Below are positions 34,775-43,900 of a stretch of 64,000 bases of DNA, in pieces (position 1 is the first letter of the stretch; each line of letters starts with the position of its first letter). Location: contig CAZOWX010000006.1 in NCBI GenBank assembly GCA_964583795.1, forward strand, positions 1 through 64,000, given 5' to 3'. The notes beneath the pieces were generated by a model. It saw nothing but the letters and a program-made list of their open reading frames with translations. It was not told the origin of the DNA and did not search any database. This DNA is from JBDTME01 sp964583795 (GTDB taxonomy: Bacteria > Patescibacteriota > Microgenomatia > UBA1400 > PJMF01). The translations under genes and the position numbers were made by a program.

Positions 34775-37006
34775 ATGAGAATGCTTGCCCAGATACGAAA
34801 GGAAGATATGACCCCAGTAGCTACTACCAAACTTCCAAAGAAGAAAATGAAGTTTATTGATCGTAAGCTTGACGGTGGTATGGGTATGGCGGTAGCAAAG
34901 CGTACGTATTTGCGCAGAGTAGTCGATGCTTCCACGAATCGAGAGCGTTGGGAGACCTGGGCTGAAGTGGCACAGAGAGTGGCTTTGGGAAATACTTTGC
35001 TTGTGAACGATGATCCAAAACATCAAAAAGCGGAGTATGAGATCTTGCGTAAACATATTAGCAACGGTTCGGTATTGATGTCAGGTCGTCATTTACAGCA
35101 TGGTGATGATACTCAGCCAGAGCGAAACATGGAGGTGTTTACCAACTGTTCAACCGCTTCGTCTTCGTATATTTTGTTTTATCTACTGATGAATGGTTCT
35201 GGTGTTGGTCGTCCGTATGATGATGACATGTGTGTGGTGGACTGGGATAACATGCCCAATATTCGTTGTGTGATTGCCGATGATCACAAGGATTTTGTTT
35301 GGGGTTTTGACGAGAGTGTGCGCGATGCTAAACACAAGTATGGTGAAGGTGATGGGATTGTCTGGTTTGAGGTCCCTGATAGTCGTGAAGGGTGGGCACA
35401 GGCAGTCGAAATGATTGAAGTGATGGCGTATGAAAAAAAGCACAAGGATGACATTTTGATTTTGGATTTTTCTAAAGTTCGTCCCAAAGGCTCTCCGATT
35501 CGCGGAATGCAAGATCGTCCGTCTTCTGGTCCCAAACCACTGATGAACGCGATTGAAAAGTTAGCTACGATCAAGGGAGCAGGGCTCTCGCCATGGAAGC
35601 AGGCGATGTTTGTGGATCACTATCTCGCTGAGTGTGTCTTGGTCGGTGGAGCGCGCCGCAGTGCTCGTATTGCTACCAAAGTGTGGACTGACCCGGAAGT
35701 GTTTGACTTTATCAATATTAAGCGTGGTGGATTTTTGTGGAGTGCCAATAACTCGGTGGCAGTCGATGATAAATTCTGGAAGCAGCGAACCAACCACTCC
35801 CAAAAAGTGTTGTCTGCGATCATGAAGGCGAGTTATGAAGATGGGACTGGTGAACCAGGATACATTAATCAACATCGTTTAGTTCAAAATGATGCAGGAT
35901 ACGAGGGATACCAAGATGGTAAGTATGCTCAAAGTCAAAAATATAAGCCGTTTACTCGTACCGAGAAAATGCTGTCACATCTAGCCCGCAATGCTGGAGC
36001 CAAGGTGTACTGCCAGATTCCCAATCCATGTGGTGAGATCTCTCTGAACATGTTAGGCGGGTACTGTGTGATTGCCGATGTGGTGCCGTACTATGCCCCG
36101 ACGGTTGATGATGCGGAGGAAGCGTTCCGAGCAGTGACTCGAGCATTGATGCGAGTCAACACCATGGATTGTTTGTACAACCGTGAAGTGAAGCGGACAA
36201 ATCGTATTGGGGTGGGGATGACCGGGATTCACGAATTTGCCTGGAATCAGTTTGGATATACCTTTCACGACCTGATTGATGAAGAAAAATCCCAGGACTT
36301 TTGGTTGACAATGGCCCGATTTAAGCGAGCCGTGGTTGAAGAGGCAGAAAAATATGCCAAAAAGATGGGTGTTAGTGTTCCTCATACGAATACTACCATC
36401 AAGCCGTCTGGAACCATTTCCAAGTTATTTGCGCTGACCGAAGGAGCGCACTTGCCCAGTATGCGTGAGTACATTCGCTGGGTGCAGTATCGCTCTGATG
36501 ATCCGATGGTGAAAAAGTATCAGAAAAAAGGCTATCCGGTTAAAGAACTCAGAAGTTACACTGGATCCACAGCGGTCGGATTTCCAACTCAGCCATTGAT
36601 TTGTCGACTTGGAATGGGTGATCGATTAGTCACAGCTGCTGAAGCAACTCCAGAGCAGCAGTACAAATGGTTGATGTTGTTGGAAAAGTACTGGATTGTC
36701 GGCGTTGATCAAGCCGGAAAACCACTAGTTGATACCGGAAATCAGGTGTCATACACGCTCAAGTACGATCCAGAACGAGTCACCTTCCAAGAATACAGTG
36801 ATATGGTGCGCAAGTACCAAGGGTTAGTCAAATGTTGTAGTGTGATGCCACAGCAAGATGCGACTGCCTATGAGTATCAGCCAGAGCAGCCGGTCACAAT
36901 TAGTGAGTTTATGAAAGTGCTCAATGAGATCGAAAAAGATGAGTCACTGCTGGAAGATATCGATTACGAACATCTGAAATGCGAGAGCGGAGCCTGTCCG
37001 ATATAA
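34775..37006 (+). CDS. nrdJ: Adenosylcobalamin-dependent ribonucleoside-triphosphate reductase (monomeric class II)
   Basis: 743 residues, close to the 739 of the Lactobacillus leichmannii enzyme. Makes dNTPs using a B12-derived thiyl radical, so it works with or without oxygen. Visible: NCSTASSS (first redox Cys, about 125), MNGSGVGRPYD, the active-site loop QIPNPCGEISLNM (about 417-429; N-x-C-x-E with the radical Cys), KPSGTISKLF, and the C-terminal redox pair CESGACPI. It lies directly behind nrdR. An alternative start (34808) has an AAGGAAG just upstream but spacing is short; the first ATG is kept. Confidence 0.95.
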   Translation: MRMLAQIRKEDMTPVATTKLPKKKMKFIDRKLDGGMGMAVAKRTYLRRVVDASTNRERWETWAEVAQRVALGNTLLVNDDPKHQKAEYEILRKHISNGSVLMSGRHLQHGDDTQPERNMEVFTNCSTASSSYILFYLLMNGSGVGRPYDDDMCVVDWDNMPNIRCVIADDHKDFVWGFDESVRDAKHKYGEGDGIVWFEVPDSREGWAQAVEMIEVMAYEKKHKDDILILDFSKVRPKGSPIRGMQDRPSSGPKPLMNAIEKLATIKGAGLSPWKQAMFVDHYLAECVLVGGARRSARIATKVWTDPEVFDFINIKRGGFLWSANNSVAVDDKFWKQRTNHSQKVLSAIMKASYEDGTGEPGYINQHRLVQNDAGYEGYQDGKYAQSQKYKPFTRTEKMLSHLARNAGAKVYCQIPNPCGEISLNMLGGYCVIADVVPYYAPTVDDAEEAFRAVTRALMRVNTMDCLYNREVKRTNRIGVGMTGIHEFAWNQFGYTFHDLIDEEKSQDFWLTMARFKRAVVEEAEKYAKKMGVSVPHTNTTIKPSGTISKLFALTEGAHLPSMREYIRWVQYRSDDPMVKKYQKKGYPVKELRSYTGSTAVGFPTQPLICRLGMGDRLVTAAEATPEQQYKWLMLLEKYWIVGVDQAGKPLVDTGNQVSYTLKYDPERVTFQEYSDMVRKYQGLVKCCSVMPQQDATAYEYQPEQPVTISEFMKVLNEIEKDESLLEDIDYEHLKCESGACPI

Positions 37007-37103
37007 AAGTTGAGTGTTAGACAAACTGAATAAGTGTAAGTTGAAAACACAAATAGACTTTTTTGTCTTGAGAAGACGAGAGTGGTGTTTGCCCAATTTA
37101 CAA

Positions 37104-37155
37104 GTCGTCATCCTGAACAGTCTAGTGAAGAATGAGCGAGACGGATTCAGGATCT
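37104..37155. repeat. REP-like palindrome
   Basis: GTCATCCTGAACAGTCTAGT at one end, GACGGATTCAGGATCT at the other; nearly identical to the copy at 54966-55016. Confidence 0.85.
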
Positions 37156-37204
37156 AAAGGCAAAACTCTGATAATATTATAGGTATATATGTTAGATATT
37201 GAGT

Positions 37205-37801
37205 ATGAACTACAAAGGTGATGATGCAGACACTGTTATTGGTAAATTAGATTTCGATAGTGCTGCAGATAGAGCGGGCAAAGCAAGTATTATCCGGCGA
37301 CTCATTAAAAGATTACGAGCTCCAGAGGCTCCTCAACTGAATCAACAAGTTTCAGAAGTCCAAGTTCCTATTGCAGAGACCAATCGTCAAAAGGAAACAG
37401 AAGAGACAATTAAAGAAGGATTAGAACAGGCTGGTTATCAGACTTTTACTTTTGACAGCAATATTAAAACTTTCTCCATTGGTAGGAGAAGAAAACATGA
37501 AGGGCAGGTTAACCCAACAATTATTATTGATAATATTGACTTTTCCAGAGGTCCCAATGTTATTGTGACTCGGTTAGATTCGGGAGAATGGCAACTAACG
37601 CAAAATGGAACACAAAATTTAGTCTATCGAAGAACTGAAAACGATCGTTATAGTACTCTTAGTCCAGGAATGACAGTAAAAATTGGTTCAGGGTCTGTTT
37701 TAGGAACAAGAACAGGAGATAATATCTTAAAAAAAATTATATTTTATCCAATTGACTATGAGTTAGTGGTTGGAATAAGTGGTCAGACTTGGAGTCAGTA
37801 G
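37205..37801 (+). CDS. FHA-like domain protein
   Basis: 198 residues from the ATG at 37205. The N-terminal half is polar, with KASIIRRLIKRLRAPEAP. From about 92 the strand order fits a forkhead-associated domain: KTFSIGRRR, PTIIIDNIDFSRGPNVIVTRLDSGEWQLTQNGTQNLVYRR, then LSPGMTVKIGSGSVLG. FHA domains bind phosphothreonine peptides. The usual S-R-x-H is F-S-R-G-P and the N-G-T motif is N-G-T-Q-N, so binding is uncertain. A kinase-like protein is encoded at 44349. No operon partner. Confidence 0.5.
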   Translation: MNYKGDDADTVIGKLDFDSAADRAGKASIIRRLIKRLRAPEAPQLNQQVSEVQVPIAETNRQKETEETIKEGLEQAGYQTFTFDSNIKTFSIGRRRKHEGQVNPTIIIDNIDFSRGPNVIVTRLDSGEWQLTQNGTQNLVYRRTENDRYSTLSPGMTVKIGSGSVLGTRTGDNILKKIIFYPIDYELVVGISGQTWSQ

Positions 37802-37846
37802 CAGTGAACAAGCTGGTTTTGATTTTGTGATAATCCTCAATAATGG

Positions 37847-37859
37847 TAAAATACACCCA
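37847..37859 (+). promoter_or_regulatory. -10 box of a probably leaderless transcript (37859 gene)
   Basis: TAAAAT at 37847-37852, 6 bp before the ATG; TTGTGA lies 16 bp further upstream. Confidence 0.6.
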
Positions 37860-38215
37860 TGAAGTTCTTTCCAATTGCCCCGTCGCTTTTTCACCCCTTT
37901 GCCAACAATGGCTCTGCCCAAAATATTACACAGCTACTGTTTGAGCGTACTGCGAATATGGAAGGGCTGCAAAAGGAGTTTTCGAAACTGCTGTTACAGT
38001 CGAAAAAAAGCAAAGAAAAATGGCTCAAGGAAAACCAAGATTTTATCCAAGATATGCTTGATGCAATTCGTTCCGAAAGTTCTTTGATGGTTCACGAGTT
38101 TATGGCGAATACTGTGGCAAAAAGTACCGTGATAGAGTATATGGTTACCGTCCAGCAAACGCTTGCGACACTCGAGAAACTCGTTGATGATGGCAAAAAG
38201 CACAAAATGAATTAG
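37859..38215 (+). CDS. Small helical hypothetical protein
   Basis: 118 residues, predicted helical with charged segments (EFSKLLLQSKKSKEKWLKENQDFIQDML). No family recognised. Located 31 bp before the YidC/Oxa1-like gene and possibly co-transcribed. Confidence 0.65.
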   Translation: MKFFPIAPSLFHPFANNGSAQNITQLLFERTANMEGLQKEFSKLLLQSKKSKEKWLKENQDFIQDMLDAIRSESSLMVHEFMANTVAKSTVIEYMVTVQQTLATLEKLVDDGKKHKMN

Positions 38216-38246
38216 ACTTGAGTCTGTATATCAAATCCACTTTTGT

Positions 38247-39038
38247 ATGGCACACCTGTTTCAAGTTGTTCTTTACCAACCGTTTCTCAATCTCCTATTG
38301 GGGCTGTTTTGGGTACTCAACATTCCACCGAGCTGGAGTGTTGATATGGGTGTGGCAGTCATAGTTTTTGCGGTCATCATTCGTATTTTATTGCTTCCTG
38401 TATCTTTAGCAGCCCATCGCAGCGAAAAAGAGCGCCGAGAAATAGCTGAGAAGATTACTGAGTTAAGCCTCAAATACAAAGACAATCCAGTGGCTTTTCG
38501 TCAGGAGAGCAAACAGGTGTTAAAAGGAAACAGAAGGATTTTGCTTGCTGAACTGGTCAGTTTAGGTATTCAAGTTTCCATTGCACTGATTTTGTGGGCT
38601 ATTTTTGCCAATGGACTCAATGGCGGTGATGCTCATCTGATGTACAAATTTATGCCAAAAATATTTCCAATAGATCCCAAACAGCTTTCGTTTATGGGGC
38701 TTGATCTTACCGAGCCGCATTGGCAGCTAAACATTATTCAGTCAGCACTCATTTTTGTCCTTGAAGCATTGAGTACCTATATTTCGCCCTACCCTGTTCG
38801 CAAAGGAGATGTGGTGCGATATCAAGTGTTTCTCCCTTTGGTTTCATTTGCGATTTTTGCATTTTTACCTGCTGGAAAGAAATTGTTTGTGATCACCACT
38901 ATTTCATGCAGTATCGTGCTTACTTTATTTTTAGCGATTCGCAAGAAGTTTTATGATATTGCAGAGCGGTTGCGCCTTCAAGACGAAACAAAGCACCAGC
39001 CACAAGAAGAGAAGGTTGTAGTGGGGGTGAAAGGGTAA
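38247..39038 (+). CDS. yidC: YidC/Oxa1-like membrane protein insertase
   Basis: 263 residues, short Gram-positive-like form with no large periplasmic domain. N-terminal LYQPFLNLLLGLFWVL, then DMGVAVIVFAVIIRILLLPVSLAAHRSEKERREIAEKI, which matches the conserved first core helix and the cytosolic hairpin of YidC; Arg in VIIRILLLP is at the place of the conserved hydrophilic-groove Arg. About five membrane helices and a polar C-terminal tail follow. Inserts membrane proteins with or without SecYEG. Sequence is divergent, and a second YidC may exist elsewhere. Confidence 0.8.
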   Translation: MAHLFQVVLYQPFLNLLLGLFWVLNIPPSWSVDMGVAVIVFAVIIRILLLPVSLAAHRSEKERREIAEKITELSLKYKDNPVAFRQESKQVLKGNRRILLAELVSLGIQVSIALILWAIFANGLNGGDAHLMYKFMPKIFPIDPKQLSFMGLDLTEPHWQLNIIQSALIFVLEALSTYISPYPVRKGDVVRYQVFLPLVSFAIFAFLPAGKKLFVITTISCSIVLTLFLAIRKKFYDIAERLRLQDETKHQPQEEKVVVGVKG

Positions 39039-39083
39039 AGCGGTTTTGAATAAAAAACACTGAAGCGGCTTTTTCAATAACAA

Positions 39084-39443
39084 CTACTGTCCAAAATACA
39101 AGCTCAAAAAGAACATTAATCCAAGCATTGGTGCTGCAATAAACAGCAAGTAGCTGGTTATATGAAGCAGTATAAAAGCGATTCGAATTTTAAATCGAGT
39201 GAAAAATGAAAGATTGGCTGAGGACAACTCGGTAATGTCAACTTGGAAAGCAGGAAGGCGAGATGGGCCAAAAAGTTTCTCAGGAAAGTCTTGCCAAGGA
39301 AAAGAAATTGTTACATCATACTTTTGTTCATAATGCTTCTTTAATTTTGGTTTTAGGTAAAGAAAGGATTTTCGAATCAGCCAAAAGGACACTCCCCAAA
39401 AGGCGAAAACAAAAAGCATGCCGAAAATTTCAAATGAGTTCAT
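39084..39443 (-). CDS. Small two-helix membrane protein
   Basis: 119 residues, hydrophobic segments at about 6-28 and 88-117, polar middle with KYDVTISFPWQDFPEKLFGPSRL. No family recognised. Confidence 0.55.
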   Translation of the reverse strand: MNSFEIFGMLFVFAFWGVSFWLIRKSFLYLKPKLKKHYEQKYDVTISFPWQDFPEKLFGPSRLPAFQVDITELSSANLSFFTRFKIRIAFILLHITSYLLFIAAPMLGLMFFLSLYFGQ

Positions 39444-39485
39444 AGCAAATACATTATTCTGCGTTGAATGAACATAAGTCTATGT

Positions 39486-39782
39486 TCAAGAAAGTATGAG
39501 AGTTTTAATAAACATAACAATCCACTGTAGGCACAAAAGAATGGCAATATTTAGACTTAAAAAAAGTGCTGTGATAATAAATTGAAAGTAAATTTGTTTT
39601 CCAAGTAACTTCTTATCGTTGTAGGTTCCTTTAGAAAAGAGATAAGAAAAGATATAGTTTTTGTACTGAAGTCTACACCCACTAAAGAATGGAATGTTTT
39701 CTAAATAGTGTGTGATCGGCTTGGCAACGATGTATCCACTTATCAGCACTGCTAGCAATATTAAAACGAAGTCGCTGTACAT
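39486..39782 (-). CDS. Small membrane protein
   Basis: 98 residues with hydrophobic segments at about 4-22 and 68-96 and a Tyr/Lys-rich middle. A TATAAT box lies 11 bp before the ATG. It resembles the preceding small membrane protein in size and layout; both lie on the minus strand, 43 bp apart. Confidence 0.55.
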   Translation of the reverse strand: MYSDFVLILLAVLISGYIVAKPITHYLENIPFFSGCRLQYKNYIFSYLFSKGTYNDKKLLGKQIYFQFIITALFLSLNIAILLCLQWIVMFIKTLILS

Positions 39783-39827
39783 ATCGAGTTTGTATTATAC
39801 CTCCAAACCGATGAAATTTACTTCATT

Positions 39828-39848
39828 TTGAGTATAAAATTTACTCAA
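39828..39848. repeat. 21-bp palindrome TTGAGT-N9-ACTCAA, copy 3
   Basis: TTGAGTA / TACTCAA arms; between a minus-strand membrane gene and the SPFH gene. Confidence 0.6.
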
Positions 39849-40008
39849 CATTTTACCTTTGCTTGCTCCTTCTTATTGCTCTGAAGTAAAACAACGAACA
39901 ACTGATCACTAACCACCAATTCCCCCTTCCCCTACCTGTTTCGCCTGATATAGGATATAATAAGTGGTCTTTATTAGGAGTAGTGTGTTGGTCTCGAGTG
40001 CTTGTTTC

Positions 40009-40036
40009 CCTGAAACCTGACACCTGAAACCCGAAA
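40009..40036. repeat. 7-bp tandem array (CCTGAAA)n upstream of the SPFH gene
   Basis: CCTGAAA, CCTGACA, CCTGAAA, CCCGAAA in register, 11 bp before the ATG at 40048. Confidence 0.85.
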
Positions 40037-40047
40037 GCTAATTAGCC

Positions 40048-40668
40048 ATGGAATTTGATCGTTTAGTAGTCTCATTTTTTGTTGATGAGGTCGTAGGCGG
40101 CTTCTTTATTTCTGTGCCTCCAGGCCACGTGGCCTGTATTTATGATCGAGGCCGAGGGGTGCTGCCGCACGTATGGGGTCCAGGTCTTCACTTTAAGATC
40201 CCTTTTTGGCAAGTAGCCAAACTATTTAATGCTCAAATCCTCGAGTACACGATTCGTCACGGTTTTGATTTTTCCAGCAATAAAGAGGCGCTTGGTGATG
40301 AACCAATCATTACTACCACCAAGGATGGGAAAGCGGTTTCGATGGAAGGATCGATCTTGTTCCGGATTGATCGACGTAATGCTCCAGAGCTGTGGGAAAA
40401 CTTGGGTGAAAACGTGGTTTCGAAAGTTGTCCGTCCTTTTTCCAGAAGTCGGATTTCATCAGTTTTTTCACAGTTTACCGTTGATGAGATTAGCTCTCAT
40501 CGCAAAGAGATCGAAGATGTGCTGCGCCACGAGATGAATGCTTCTTTTGAGGATAAGGGACTTTTATGTGAAGGGGTGCTTCTTTCTGAAGTGAAGTTGC
40601 TTGAAAGAGGTAACCGAGAAAAGACACTGATTCAAGAAAATACTCAGATTTTATCTTCCCAGAGCTAA
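40048..40668 (+). CDS. SPFH/Band 7 domain protein
   Basis: 206 residues. FISVPPGHVACIYDRGRGVLPHVWGPGLHFKIPFWQ is the typical SPFH (prohibitin/stomatin) opening, followed by TTTKDGKAVSMEGSILFRIDR, and a helix with VDEISSHRKEIEDVLRHEM. No obvious N-terminal membrane helix, and the C-terminal coiled coil is short. SPFH proteins form ring-shaped membrane scaffolds and often control membrane proteases. No NfeD-like or protease neighbour is seen. No clear SD before the start. Confidence 0.85.
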   Translation: MEFDRLVVSFFVDEVVGGFFISVPPGHVACIYDRGRGVLPHVWGPGLHFKIPFWQVAKLFNAQILEYTIRHGFDFSSNKEALGDEPIITTTKDGKAVSMEGSILFRIDRRNAPELWENLGENVVSKVVRPFSRSRISSVFSQFTVDEISSHRKEIEDVLRHEMNASFEDKGLLCEGVLLSEVKLLERGNREKTLIQENTQILSSQS

Positions 40669-40905
40669 GCTTTTTTTCTCGCATTCACGGTTGATTTTGC
40701 GTGTAACTTTTCGTTCTTCACTTTTTTCATCAAGACCCAAAAATGCGAGAAAATGGACTGATAGTCGAACTTTTTTGTTCAACAAGCCTGAGTGCGTAAC
40801 AACTCAACCACTCAACAACCAAACAACACCTCTTTTCTCAATTCCTACTAGAAACTCGATCTGTAGTCTGAGAAGATGGTTTAAACCAACTTTTTTAGGA
40901 ACTAT
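40669..40905. other. Intergenic region with an inverted repeat
   Basis: TTTTCTCGCATT (40675-40686) pairs with AATGCGAGAAAA (about 40742-40753) over a 55-bp loop; CAAC-rich heptamers follow at about 40797-40832. No gene is seen. Confidence 0.5.
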
Positions 40906-42240
40906 ATGATCGATCAATCGTCTCTCCAACCCCAACAACCAAGCACTCAGCCAGCAACACCTCCTGTAGCTGGTTCAAATCCAACCCCTAGCGTAGTTAC
41001 TCCAACCGCACAAGCCCCGAGTACAGCTGTGCCAACAGTTACTCCCTTGATTGTGTCGCCAACACAAACTCCAGTTATGCCAGCTTCTCCCGGTCCAGTA
41101 GTTCCCTCATTTACGCCCGTTGTGCCCACAGCGCCAGCGCAACCAGCCACTGTGGCGATGCCACCAGTCTCAGCTCCTGTTTCGCCAATCAGTCAGAACA
41201 CACCACTACCAACTCAGCCAGGTATTCAACCTCCGCTCTCTGCTGCTGCTTCTGCGCCGACCATAGCGGCAGCGCAACCATTGGCTCAACCAGCTACTCC
41301 TGGAGTAACCGCCACAGCGCAAACCGCCGTTTCTTCTTCGATGCCTTCACCAGTTGTAAGTGCTGTGCAGCCTCCAACTCAATCGTCCGTAGCTTCACCC
41401 AGCGCTGCCTCTCCAGCAGCAAAGAAGAGCCCAAAGACATTTTTATTGGTTGGTGCAGGAATTCTTGTACTGCTTTTAGGGTATGTGATTATTCGGTCCG
41501 TCAAGATTTCAGGTTCACTTTCTGTCAAACAGCCGAATGATTCCGAATCAAGTCTGACGAAAACAAATGAGAGTCTGTCAGAGAGGACAGAAGAATCGAC
41601 TCTAGCGCCAGAGCCCACGACTACTGTTGCACTTCAAACGAGTGACCAAGGGGTCCCTTTGGAATCTGTACCAGTGCCTCCTGAAAACGAGGTGAGTATT
41701 GAGCTGCTCAACCAACAGCTCTTGTCTCTACCAGCACCTGCTGGCACGAGTTGGTATATCTGTAAAAATGTTCCTATGGCACTACTGCAACCGACGGGTT
41801 GGTTTACCTTGGAGGAGAATGGAGAGAAAGGGAACAAGGCGTGTTTTATTTCACGAGAGCAGATTATTGGTAAGGATGGAATGTTTACGACTGGGTTTTC
41901 TGTCAATGTGAATTACAACATTAGTCTGAAGACAGGAGTGAGTGTTGAGACCTATTCTCGCAAGTTGATGGAGGAATATGCAAATTTGCAGCAGCAAGGA
42001 ATGGTCGATACGGTTGGGAAAATCATTGAACTTGGAGATTCTGGAACTGCGGTAGTAACCAGTCTGGCTCGAGAGGCGAGTAAGGGTGATCATCATTTTT
42101 ATTATTTGAATATTGCCAACACTCAGACTGATACTTTATACACGATTGTCTTTGAAGGCGCTGATCCGACTTGGGCATCAGACTTTGAGCAGATTGGAAA
42201 ACCAATGCTAAGTAGAGTGGTTGTTCTTCCCGGGATATAA
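40906..42240 (+). CDS. Membrane-anchored protein with long Pro/Thr/Ala-rich head
   Basis: 444 residues. The first 165 residues are low complexity (P/A/T/V/S), cytoplasmic if the single helix (about 178-197, TFLLVGAGILVLLLGYVIIRSV) is an uncleaved anchor. The ectodomain (about 260-444) contains MALLQPTGWFTLEENG and TQTDTLYTIVFEGADPTWASDFEQIGKPML, similar in style to the PsbP/MOG1-like domains of the genes at 7524, 8541 and 32196. An AGGA Shine-Dalgarno precedes the ATG. Function unknown. Confidence 0.7.
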   Translation: MIDQSSLQPQQPSTQPATPPVAGSNPTPSVVTPTAQAPSTAVPTVTPLIVSPTQTPVMPASPGPVVPSFTPVVPTAPAQPATVAMPPVSAPVSPISQNTPLPTQPGIQPPLSAAASAPTIAAAQPLAQPATPGVTATAQTAVSSSMPSPVVSAVQPPTQSSVASPSAASPAAKKSPKTFLLVGAGILVLLLGYVIIRSVKISGSLSVKQPNDSESSLTKTNESLSERTEESTLAPEPTTTVALQTSDQGVPLESVPVPPENEVSIELLNQQLLSLPAPAGTSWYICKNVPMALLQPTGWFTLEENGEKGNKACFISREQIIGKDGMFTTGFSVNVNYNISLKTGVSVETYSRKLMEEYANLQQQGMVDTVGKIIELGDSGTAVVTSLAREASKGDHHFYYLNIANTQTDTLYTIVFEGADPTWASDFEQIGKPMLSRVVVLPGI

Positions 42241-42247
42241 GGTTGCT

Positions 42248-42640
42248 ATGTTGGTTCATTTGAAAAAACAAAGGTGGGGACCAACGGTCTTTTTGGGAGT
42301 TTTCTTTGCTTCGCTGGATATTTTTCTTGCAATTATTTTGGATCTTATTGTTTTTCAGTTATTGATTTTTTTACTGGGAGTATTGTTTCAAATTCTTTCG
42401 AAAAACTTCATCGGTAACGCATTTCATTTTATTTTTAATGCAGTATTTGTGATATTTAGCCTCTGTGTACTTCCGTTTCTTTTATTTCGATTCAACGCAT
42501 TGTGTCAACAGAAATTATTCAAAAAACACCAAGTTACACCCCTCTTTTTGATTTTCTTTGCCGTTTTAGGAAGTTGGTTTGTGTTTGCAGTGGCCTATTG
42601 GATACTCTTTTTGGTTTCCGGAGTGTCAGCGACTTTATAA
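42248..42640 (+). CDS. Small polytopic membrane protein
   Basis: 130 residues from the ATG at 42248 (a longer frame would overlap the preceding stop). About three or four helices; very hydrophobic, with C-terminal FAVLGSWFVFAVAYWILFLVSG. No family recognised. Seven bp after the preceding gene, so in one operon with it. Confidence 0.6.
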   Translation: MLVHLKKQRWGPTVFLGVFFASLDIFLAIILDLIVFQLLIFLLGVLFQILSKNFIGNAFHFIFNAVFVIFSLCVLPFLLFRFNALCQQKLFKKHQVTPLFLIFFAVLGSWFVFAVAYWILFLVSGVSATL

Positions 42641-42648
42641 CCTCCTGG

Positions 42649-42662
42649 TATACTACTACTCA
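42649..42662 (+). promoter_or_regulatory. -10 box of a probably leaderless transcript (peptidase S51)
   Basis: TGGTATACT (extended -10, TATACT at 42649-42654), 7 bp before the ATG. Confidence 0.55.
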
Positions 42663-43300
42663 TGAAACTGTTCCTCGCCGCGCAAGCCAAACATCCCCAA
42701 ACAATCAAGCAGCTCAAAGAATTCGTTGGCGGCAGTTTTACTAGTAAAAACATTATCTATATTCCAACAGCAGCCAATGGAGAGGGTTGGGGTTCTTGGC
42801 ACGACAGTCGAACCATTGCAATTGTAAAAACTTTTGATGCTCGGCTCAATATTGTTGAGCTTGAAAATACAACATTTGAGAAGTTGCAGGAAAAACTGAG
42901 TAATGTTGATATTGTCTGGATGGCTGGGGGAATGCCGGGGTATTTGCTCTACTGGATTAGAAGGCGAAAACTGGATGTGTTACTTAAACAACTCGGAGAA
43001 GATGTTGTGTACGTCGGATCCAGTGCTGGAAGTATGGTGTGTGCCAAAACCCAGTATGTATCGGAGTGGTATCCCAATGAGGAGGAGCCAGGATCGAGTT
43101 TGACCCCAGGGCTTGGGTTTATTGATTTTGAAATTTTCCCGCATTTTGAAGAACACTTATTACCAGAAATAAAAAAGCATTGGCGAAAAGGGACTTTGTA
43201 TTTACTCAAGAACGGTGAGGCGATCACGGTGATCAATGGTACAATGCGAGTGTTGGGTGAGGAGCGAAAGATTGAGGTGAGCCATGAAACATCAGCGTAA
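42662..43300 (+). CDS. Peptidase S51 (dipeptidase E-like)
   Basis: 212 residues. Nucleophile elbow YVGSSAGSMV (Ser121 in G-x-S-A-G), upstream WMAGGMPGYLL (about 86-96) as in dipeptidase E/cyanophycinase folds, and FPHFEEH (about 160) that may hold the catalytic His. Likely a cytosolic serine peptidase releasing Asp-containing dipeptides or a related amide bond. It overlaps the next small gene by 17 bp. Confidence 0.88.
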   Translation: MKLFLAAQAKHPQTIKQLKEFVGGSFTSKNIIYIPTAANGEGWGSWHDSRTIAIVKTFDARLNIVELENTTFEKLQEKLSNVDIVWMAGGMPGYLLYWIRRRKLDVLLKQLGEDVVYVGSSAGSMVCAKTQYVSEWYPNEEEPGSSLTPGLGFIDFEIFPHFEEHLLPEIKKHWRKGTLYLLKNGEAITVINGTMRVLGEERKIEVSHETSA

Positions 43301-43541
43301 GTTAATGCTGTTGATACTGGGTGCAATTTTTTTCCTGGGAATATTTTGGTTGCTTGCTCCTGTAACGTATTACATTGATGTGAATAATATTTGTGATTGG
43401 AAAACAGGAACAACCACTGAAGTAGTCCAACGATTCGAAGAATATCACATGAAGCGCTATCAAGGTTTTCTATTTTTTCAAAATGCTCGCAGAAATAACA
43501 AATGCATTAGTAAAACTCTTCCCAAATGGTATCAACGCTAA
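43284..43541 (+). CDS. Small membrane-anchored protein
   Basis: 85 residues: one N-terminal helix (about 7-28) and a short polar exterior with two Cys (NICDWKTG, NNKCISK). Overlaps both neighbours (17 bp before, 16 bp after), which suggests a three-gene operon. Confidence 0.55.
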   Translation: MKHQRKLMLLILGAIFFLGIFWLLAPVTYYIDVNNICDWKTGTTTEVVQRFEEYHMKRYQGFLFFQNARRNNKCISKTLPKWYQR

Positions 43542-43900
43542 TTTTAAATCAACTTAAAAAGCTTTATCCAGAAAAAGCCATTTTTTCATTTCCAAAAGAT
43601 CAACCAACAGAAATCATCTGTGAAGTTGAATCGACTTCCTTACATCCCGAATTTAGTAAGGCAGTTGCTATTATTGATCAATCAGCTCCTCATGTTCATT
43701 ACCAAACAACCGAAACCTATACCATCATCAACGGTGAGCTTGATCTATTTATTGATGGAGAAAAACATCACTTAAGTAAGGGGGAGAGCTACGAAATCAA
43801 GCCAGGACAAGTGCACTATGCAATCGGTAGAGAGACCTGGGTTGAATGTGTGTCAAGACCGGGGTGGATAAAAGAAGACCACTTTTTGGTAGAGCTTTAA
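43526..43900 (+). CDS. Cupin-domain protein
   Basis: 124 residues. Cupin motif 1 HVHYQTTETYTIINGELDLFIDG (H-x-H...E...G) and motif 2 GESYEIKPGQVHYAIG (about 87-102). Single conserved beta-barrel with a probable metal site; substrate unknown. Last gene of the small operon beginning at 42662. Confidence 0.85.
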   Translation: MVSTLILNQLKKLYPEKAIFSFPKDQPTEIICEVESTSLHPEFSKAVAIIDQSAPHVHYQTTETYTIINGELDLFIDGEKHHLSKGESYEIKPGQVHYAIGRETWVECVSRPGWIKEDHFLVEL

